From: Rhizobium brockwellii
GTDB taxonomy: Bacteria > Pseudomonadota > Alphaproteobacteria > Rhizobiales > Rhizobiaceae
DNA: 64,000 nucleotides
Assembly: GCF_000769405.2 (NCBI RefSeq)
Contig: NZ_CP053439.1
Coordinates: 4,200,501 to 4,264,500 of the forward strand
Reading direction: 5' to 3'
Shown in pieces: positions 59,674 to 64,000 of this stretch. A program made the translations under genes and the position numbers. Positions within the stretch are counted from its first letter, which is position 1. Every line of letters begins with the position of its first letter. The notes beneath the pieces are model-generated. The model did not search any database, was not told the DNA's origin, and saw only the letters and a program-made list of their open reading frames with translations.

Positions 59674-61182
59674 ATGAAGATCGCCAAATTGCTGACCGCC
59701 ACCGTTGCCGGCGCGCTGTTTGCGCTTCCTGCCTTCGCCGTCGACCTGAAGATCGGATTGCAGGACGATGCCGACGTGCTCGATCCCGCGCAGTCACGCA
59801 CCTTCGTCGGCCGCATCGTCTATACTGCGATGTGCGACAAGCTGGTCGACGTCTCACCGGACCTGAAGATCGTGCCGCAGCTTGCCACCGAATGGAGCTG
59901 GTCGGCCGACGGCAAAGAGCTCACCATGAAGCTGCGCCAAGGCGTCAAGTTCCATGACGAGACCCCGCTCAACGCCGAAGCCGTCGTCGCCACCATCGAG
60001 CGCAACATCACCCTGCCGGAATCACGCCGCAAGAGCGAGCTCAGTTCGGTCGCAAAGGTCGAGGCGACAAGCGAATACGAGGTCAAGTTCAGCCTCAAGG
60101 CGCCTGACGTCACCCTTCTTGCCCAGCTTTCCGACCGCGCCGGCATGATCGTCTCGCCGAAGGCCGCCAAGGAACTCGGCGCCAAGTTCGGCGATCACCC
60201 GGTCTGCGCCGGCCCGTTCAAGTTCGTCGAGCGCGTGCAGCAGGACCGCATCGTGCTCGAAAAGTTCCAGGACTACTGGAACAAGGACAAGATCTTCATC
60301 GACAAGCTCACCTATCTGCCGATCCCGGATACGACAGTGCGCCTCGCCAATCTGCGTTCCGGCGATCTCGACATGATCGAGCGCCTGGCCGCAACCGATG
60401 CTGAAGCGGTGAAAGCGGATTCGAGCCTCGTCTATGCCGACGCCGTCGGCACCGGCTACATGGCGCTCTATACCAATATCGGCAACGGTGCGCGTGCCGA
60501 CAATCCCTTCGGCAAGGACAAGCGCCTGCGCCAGGCCTTCTCGCTGGCGATCGACCGCGATGCCGTGAACCAGATCGTCTATGAGGGCACGGCCGTCTCC
60601 GGCAACCAGCCCTTCCCGCCGAGCAGCCCGTGGTTCGACAAGGATATTCCCGTCCCCGCCCGCGATCTCGACAAGGCCAAGGCGCTGATCAAGGAAGCCG
60701 GCTTCGACCGCGTGCCGATCGAGCTGCAGATCCCCAACAATCCCGTTGCCATGCAGATGATGCAGATCATCCAGTCGATGGTCGGCGAAGCCGGCTTTGA
60801 CGTCAGCTTGAAATCGACGGAATTCGCCACGCTGCTGAGCGAACAGACGGCCGGCAACTATCAGCTTAGCCGTTCCGACTGGTCCGGCCGCGTCGATCCC
60901 GATGGCAACATCCATCAGTTCATCACCTGCAAGGGCGGCATCAACGACACGAAATACTGCAACGCCGAGGTGGACAAGCTGCTGAACGAAGCCCGTGCAT
61001 CGACCGACGATGCCGTGCGCAAGCAGAAGTATGATGCCGCCGCCGTCATCCTCAACGATGATCTGCCGATCATCTATCTCGGCCATCAGTCCTGGATCTG
61101 GGCGCTGCACAAGAACATCACCGGCTTCGTTCCGTCGCCGGATGGCATGATCCGCCTCGTCGGCGTCAAGAAAGCCGGCTGA
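59674..61182 (+). CDS. Dipeptide/oligopeptide ABC transporter substrate-binding protein
   Basis: A 502-residue periplasmic protein of the SBP_bac_5 family, with a signal peptide ending PAFAV. Typical features are SFVGRIVY-like QSRTFVGRIVYTAM, KLRQGVKFHDETPLNAEAV and CAGPFKFVERVQQD. GAGGAG precedes the ATG. It belongs with the two permeases downstream; their ATPases are beyond the window or elsewhere. A cluster of three hairpins separates it from the first permease. Confidence 0.93.
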   Translation: MKIAKLLTATVAGALFALPAFAVDLKIGLQDDADVLDPAQSRTFVGRIVYTAMCDKLVDVSPDLKIVPQLATEWSWSADGKELTMKLRQGVKFHDETPLNAEAVVATIERNITLPESRRKSELSSVAKVEATSEYEVKFSLKAPDVTLLAQLSDRAGMIVSPKAAKELGAKFGDHPVCAGPFKFVERVQQDRIVLEKFQDYWNKDKIFIDKLTYLPIPDTTVRLANLRSGDLDMIERLAATDAEAVKADSSLVYADAVGTGYMALYTNIGNGARADNPFGKDKRLRQAFSLAIDRDAVNQIVYEGTAVSGNQPFPPSSPWFDKDIPVPARDLDKAKALIKEAGFDRVPIELQIPNNPVAMQMMQIIQSMVGEAGFDVSLKSTEFATLLSEQTAGNYQLSRSDWSGRVDPDGNIHQFITCKGGINDTKYCNAEVDKLLNEARASTDDAVRKQKYDAAAVILNDDLPIIYLGHQSWIWALHKNITGFVPSPDGMIRLVGVKKAG

Positions 61183-61186
61183 TCCC

Positions 61187-61238
61187 TAGAGCATGATGCC
61201 GAAAAGTGTGAGCGGTTTTCGGACGACATCATGCTCTA
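61187..61238. repeat. Palindromic repeat, 12-bp perfect arms
   Basis: TAGAGCATGATG and CATCATGCTCTA enclose GAAAA...TTTTC. It is a type of short intergenic palindrome common in rhizobia, located five bases after the binding-protein stop. Confidence 0.7.
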
Positions 61239-61256
61239 CTTTTTGATCCAGCAAAT

Positions 61257-61283
61257 CATGCGGCGGAAACCCTCCGCCGCATG
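61257..61283 (+). terminator. Strong intercistronic hairpin
   Basis: CATGCGGCGGA and TCCGCCGCATG pair perfectly around AACCC, followed by TTTCT. It may partly stop transcription between the binding-protein and permease genes. Confidence 0.6.
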
Positions 61284-61286
61284 TTT

Positions 61287-61394
61287 CTAAAAGCGCGTCG
61301 CAATCTTTCAGATTCGCTTCACCCGCTTTAGCTTTTTGTTTTACGCATGTCGTTATCGCAAAACCGCTGCACACTTTTGCGCGACATGCTTTAG
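61287..61394 (-). repeat. RIME1-like repeat, full length, inverted
   Basis: A 108-base copy in reverse orientation to 55513-55619, ending 17 bases before the permease start. It lies within the transporter operon. Confidence 0.7.
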
Positions 61395-61411
61395 TCGTGT
61401 CAGGACCGCCC

Positions 61412-62359
61412 ATGTACACCTACATCGCCAAACGGCTCTTGGTCGCCATACCGACGCTTTTGATCATTTCGATCTTCGTCTTCTCGCTGCAGAAGCTGCT
61501 GCCCGGCGATCCGATCCTCGCCATGGCCGGCGAGGAACGCGACCCGCAGGTTCTCGAATTCCTGCGCGAGAAGTACCGGCTGAACGATCCCGTGCCCTAT
61601 CAATATGTCCGCTGGCTGGGTGCGGCACTGCAGGGCGACCTCGGCATCTCGCTGCGCACCAACCAGCCGGTTCTGCAGCTCATCGGCGAAAAGCTGCCGG
61701 TCACCATCCAGCTTGCCATCATGTCGATGATCTTCGCCTTTGTCATCGGCGTGCCGATGGGCATCCTGGCGGCCGTCAAGAAGAACACGATGATCGACTA
61801 TCTCGCCAACATCATTGCGCTGACCGGCCTGTCGATCCCGAATTTCTGGCTCGGCATCATGCTGATCCTGCTAGTTTCGGTCAATCTCGGCTGGCTGCCG
61901 GCATCCGGCTACGAACCCTTCTTCAGCAACCCGCTGCGTTCGCTGGAAACCATGCTGATGCCTTCCTTCGTGCTCGGCAACGCGCTGGCGGCGACGCTGA
62001 TGCGGCATACCCGCTCGGCCATGCTGAGCGTGCTTAGTACCGACTACATCCGCACCGCCCGCGCCAAAGGGCTTGCTGAAAGCTCGGTCGTGCTCGAACA
62101 CGGCTTCCGCAATGCCATGCTGCCGATCGTGACGCTGACCGCCCTGCTCTTCGGCGAACTGCTTGCCGGCGCCGTGCTGACCGAGCAGATCTTCACCATT
62201 CCGGGTTTCGGAAAGCTCATCGTCGATGCCGTCTTCAACCGTGACTACGCCGTCGTCCAGGGCGTGGTGATCTGCACGGCGATCGGCTTCATCCTGATGA
62301 ACCTGTTGGCCGATATTCTCTATGTCCTGCTCAATCCACGCATGAGGGCCGCCCTATGA
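61412..62359 (+). CDS. Peptide ABC transporter permease, DppB type
   Basis: A 315-residue permease with six helices, starting MYTYIAKRLLVAIPTLLIIS. The EAA loop is DYIRTARAKGLAESSVVLEHGFRNAMLP (in two parts) and the end GFGKLIVDAVFNRDY is typical of DppB/OppB. AGGA lies seven bases before the ATG at 61412. Its stop overlaps the next permease start. Confidence 0.93.
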   Translation: MYTYIAKRLLVAIPTLLIISIFVFSLQKLLPGDPILAMAGEERDPQVLEFLREKYRLNDPVPYQYVRWLGAALQGDLGISLRTNQPVLQLIGEKLPVTIQLAIMSMIFAFVIGVPMGILAAVKKNTMIDYLANIIALTGLSIPNFWLGIMLILLVSVNLGWLPASGYEPFFSNPLRSLETMLMPSFVLGNALAATLMRHTRSAMLSVLSTDYIRTARAKGLAESSVVLEHGFRNAMLPIVTLTALLFGELLAGAVLTEQIFTIPGFGKLIVDAVFNRDYAVVQGVVICTAIGFILMNLLADILYVLLNPRMRAAL

Positions 62360-63231
62360 CCGCGATCGGAGAGACCAGCATTCCCTCTGCGGTCGACCGC
62401 ACGCCGAGCCGTGCCTGGCGCAAGCTGAAGGCCAACAAGGGCGCCCTCGTCGGCCTGGCGATCATCGCCTTCTTCGCGATCCTCGCGCTTGCCGCCCCCC
62501 TTCTTCCGATTCCCGATCCGAACGCCACAAGCTGGTCGGCGATCCGCAAGGCGCCCTCCGCCGCCCATTGGCTTGGCACCGACGACATCGGCCGCGACAT
62601 TCTTTCCCGGATGATCTGGGGCGCGCAGGCTTCGCTGATGGCCGGCGTCTTCTCGGTGGCGATCGCCGTTATCATCGGCGTGCCCTTCGGCCTTATCTCC
62701 GGTTATTTCGGCGGCTGGATCGACATGGTGATCTCTCGCATCACCGAAGCATTTCTGGCCATGCCCTTCCTCATCACCGCGATCGCGCTCGCAGCCTTTC
62801 TCGGTCCGAGCCTGACCAATGCGATGATTGCGATCGGCCTTTCGGCCATGCCGGTTTTCGTGCGGCTGACGCGCGGCCAGGTGCTCTCGGTCAAGACCGA
62901 AGAATATGTCGAGGGCGCCCGCTCGATCGGCCTCCGGTCTTCGAGCATCATCACCCGCTATATCCTGCCGAACGTCTTCGCCCCGATCCTCGTCCAGGCG
63001 ACGTTGACCATCGCCACCGCGATCATCGCCGAGGCGAGCCTCTCCTTTCTCGGTCTCGGGCAGCAACCGCCGGCGCCGAGCTGGGGCTCGATGCTGAACG
63101 TCGCCAAGAATTTCCTCTCCCAGGCGCCATGGATGGCGATGTGGCCGGGTGCCGCGATCTTCCTCGTCGTCATCGGTTTCAATCTTTTAGGCGACGGCCT
63201 GCGCGATGCGCTCGATCCGCGCGAAGCATGA
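62356..63231 (+). CDS. Peptide ABC transporter permease, DppC type
   Basis: A 291-residue permease of the DppC/OppC type: a first helix after a charged N-terminus, WLGTDDIGRDILSRMIWGAQ, the EAA loop EYVEGARSIGLRSSSIITRYILPN (in two parts) and ASLSFLGLGQQPPAPSWG. It is coupled to the preceding gene by ATGA. Confidence 0.93.
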   Translation: MTAIGETSIPSAVDRTPSRAWRKLKANKGALVGLAIIAFFAILALAAPLLPIPDPNATSWSAIRKAPSAAHWLGTDDIGRDILSRMIWGAQASLMAGVFSVAIAVIIGVPFGLISGYFGGWIDMVISRITEAFLAMPFLITAIALAAFLGPSLTNAMIAIGLSAMPVFVRLTRGQVLSVKTEEYVEGARSIGLRSSSIITRYILPNVFAPILVQATLTIATAIIAEASLSFLGLGQQPPAPSWGSMLNVAKNFLSQAPWMAMWPGAAIFLVVIGFNLLGDGLRDALDPREA

Positions 63232-63252
63232 CTTCTTGAAAGGACATTCGAC

Positions 63253-64000
63253 ATGACCGCATTCACGACCCGTCCCGAGATCCTCGGCACATTCGGTGTC
63301 GTCACTTCCACGCACTGGATCGCCTCGGCCGTCGGCATGAGCATTCTCGAAAAGGGCGGCAATGCTTTCGACGCGGCAGTGGCGACGGGCTTCGTGCTGC
63401 AGATCGTCGAGCCGCATCTTTGCGGTCCGGGCGGCGATATGCCGGCGGTGATCTATTCGAAGAGGAAGGACAAGGTCGAGGTCATCTGCGCGCAGGGCCC
63501 CGCCCCCGCCGGTGCGACGATCGAGCACTATACGGCGGAAGGCCTGAGCCTGATCCCCGGCGACGGGCTGCTTGCGACCGTCATCCCCGGCTCCTTCGAT
63601 GGCTGGATGCTGATGCTGCGCGACTACGGCTCGATGAGCGTGCGCGATGTGCTGGAACCGGCGATCTATTACGCCGAGCACGGCCATCCGATGCTGCCGC
63701 GCGTCTCCGCCACGATCAAGGGGCTCGCCGCCTTCTTCGAGAAGGAATGGCCGACCTCGTATGAGACCTGGCTGCCTGGCGGCAGCGCCCCCGAAGCGCA
63801 TGCGAATTTCAGGAATCCGGTGCTTGCCGAAACCTGGAAGCGCATCATCGCTGAGGCGGAAGTGAAAAGCGGCCGGGAAGCGCAAGTGCAAGCGGCTCGC
63901 GACGCCTTCTATCGCGGCTTCGTCGCCGAGAAGATCGATGACTATCTGAAGACCGCCGAGGTGATGGATGCGAGCGGCAACCGCCACAAGGGCGTTTTGA
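63253..64000 (+). CDS. Gamma-glutamyltransferase-like protein (partial, cut by window end)
   Basis: The first 249 residues of a Ntn-hydrolase of the gamma-glutamyltransferase family, recognised by GMSILEKGGNAFDAAVATGF and, later, IPGSFDGWMLMLRDYG. The usual SSGIGGG motif is EPHLCGPGGDM here, as in GGT-like acylases. The catalytic threonine lies beyond the window. No signal peptide is seen, so it is probably cytoplasmic. AAAGGA precedes the ATG. Position after the permeases suggests it cleaves the imported peptide. Confidence 0.88.
   Translation, partial: MTAFTTRPEILGTFGVVTSTHWIASAVGMSILEKGGNAFDAAVATGFVLQIVEPHLCGPGGDMPAVIYSKRKDKVEVICAQGPAPAGATIEHYTAEGLSLIPGDGLLATVIPGSFDGWMLMLRDYGSMSVRDVLEPAIYYAEHGHPMLPRVSATIKGLAAFFEKEWPTSYETWLPGGSAPEAHANFRNPVLAETWKRIIAEAEVKSGREAQVQAARDAFYRGFVAEKIDDYLKTAEVMDASGNRHKGVL

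Overview
The window looks like the main chromosome of a fast-growing Rhizobium (R. etli / R. leguminosarum type). This is inferred from GC-rich alphaproteobacterial housekeeping genes (argG, acnA, ffh, rpsP-rimM-trmD-rplS, leuC, ftsK-lolA-xthA, glnK-amtB), from families common in Rhizobiales (UPF0314/DUF2585, DUF2794, DUF1223, an IalB-like protein, a CenR-like regulator), and from RIME-like intergenic palindromes. No prophage, complete insertion sequence, CRISPR array or rRNA operon is visible. One tRNA gene is present.

Layout. 1-4.3 kb: a cyclase-like DUF3095 protein, argG, a parDE toxin-antitoxin pair and an SDR oxidoreductase. 4.3-10 kb: a LysE-type exporter, a three-gene ABC importer of the TrpXYZ type, rlmN and an IalB-like secreted protein. 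10-20 kb: an ECF sigma factor, DUF1232, phhB, a low-molecular-weight phosphatase overlapping thpR tail to tail, the conserved tesA / ybbA-ybbP arrangement, a Bax-inhibitor-1 membrane protein, a GNAT, DUF2794 and DUF1223. 20-31 kb: acnA divergent from the cytochrome c maturation operon ccmABCD-ccmG, then DUF2585, yciB, ftsY, mtaB and dapF on the minus strand. 31-41 kb: ffh, chorismate mutase, rpsP, rimM, trmD, rplS, a polar amino acid ABC system, two tandem six-cysteine secreted proteins of unknown function, and leuC. 41-56 kb: a small exported protein, an aldo/keto reductase, an L,D-transpeptidase-like protein, a CenR-like regulator, a cyclic-nucleotide-binding protein, xthA, lolA, ftsK, amtB-glnK, tesB, a UbiH-family hydroxylase, UPF0434, a Lon-N-domain protein, a YbbN-type thioredoxin and a ProX deacylase. 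56-64 kb: tRNA-Gly(GCC), a gene-poor repeat-bearing stretch, then a peptide-use locus (M81/MlrC-like peptidase, GntR regulator, dipeptide-type ABC transporter, gamma-glutamyltransferase-like enzyme cut by the window end).

The most unusual signals are: (1) a 45-bp palindrome arm that is present as a perfect inverted pair between ccmA and ccmB and again, codon-aligned and in frame, inside the acidic N-terminal region of FtsY; (2) two translationally coupled paralogous secreted proteins with matching six-cysteine spacing in an AT-richer patch; (3) rhizobial palindromic repeats whose edges form or overlap stop codons of several genes; (4) a triple half-site operator in front of the GntR gene of the peptide locus; (5) a 94-bp convergent coding overlap between an LMW phosphatase and thpR.
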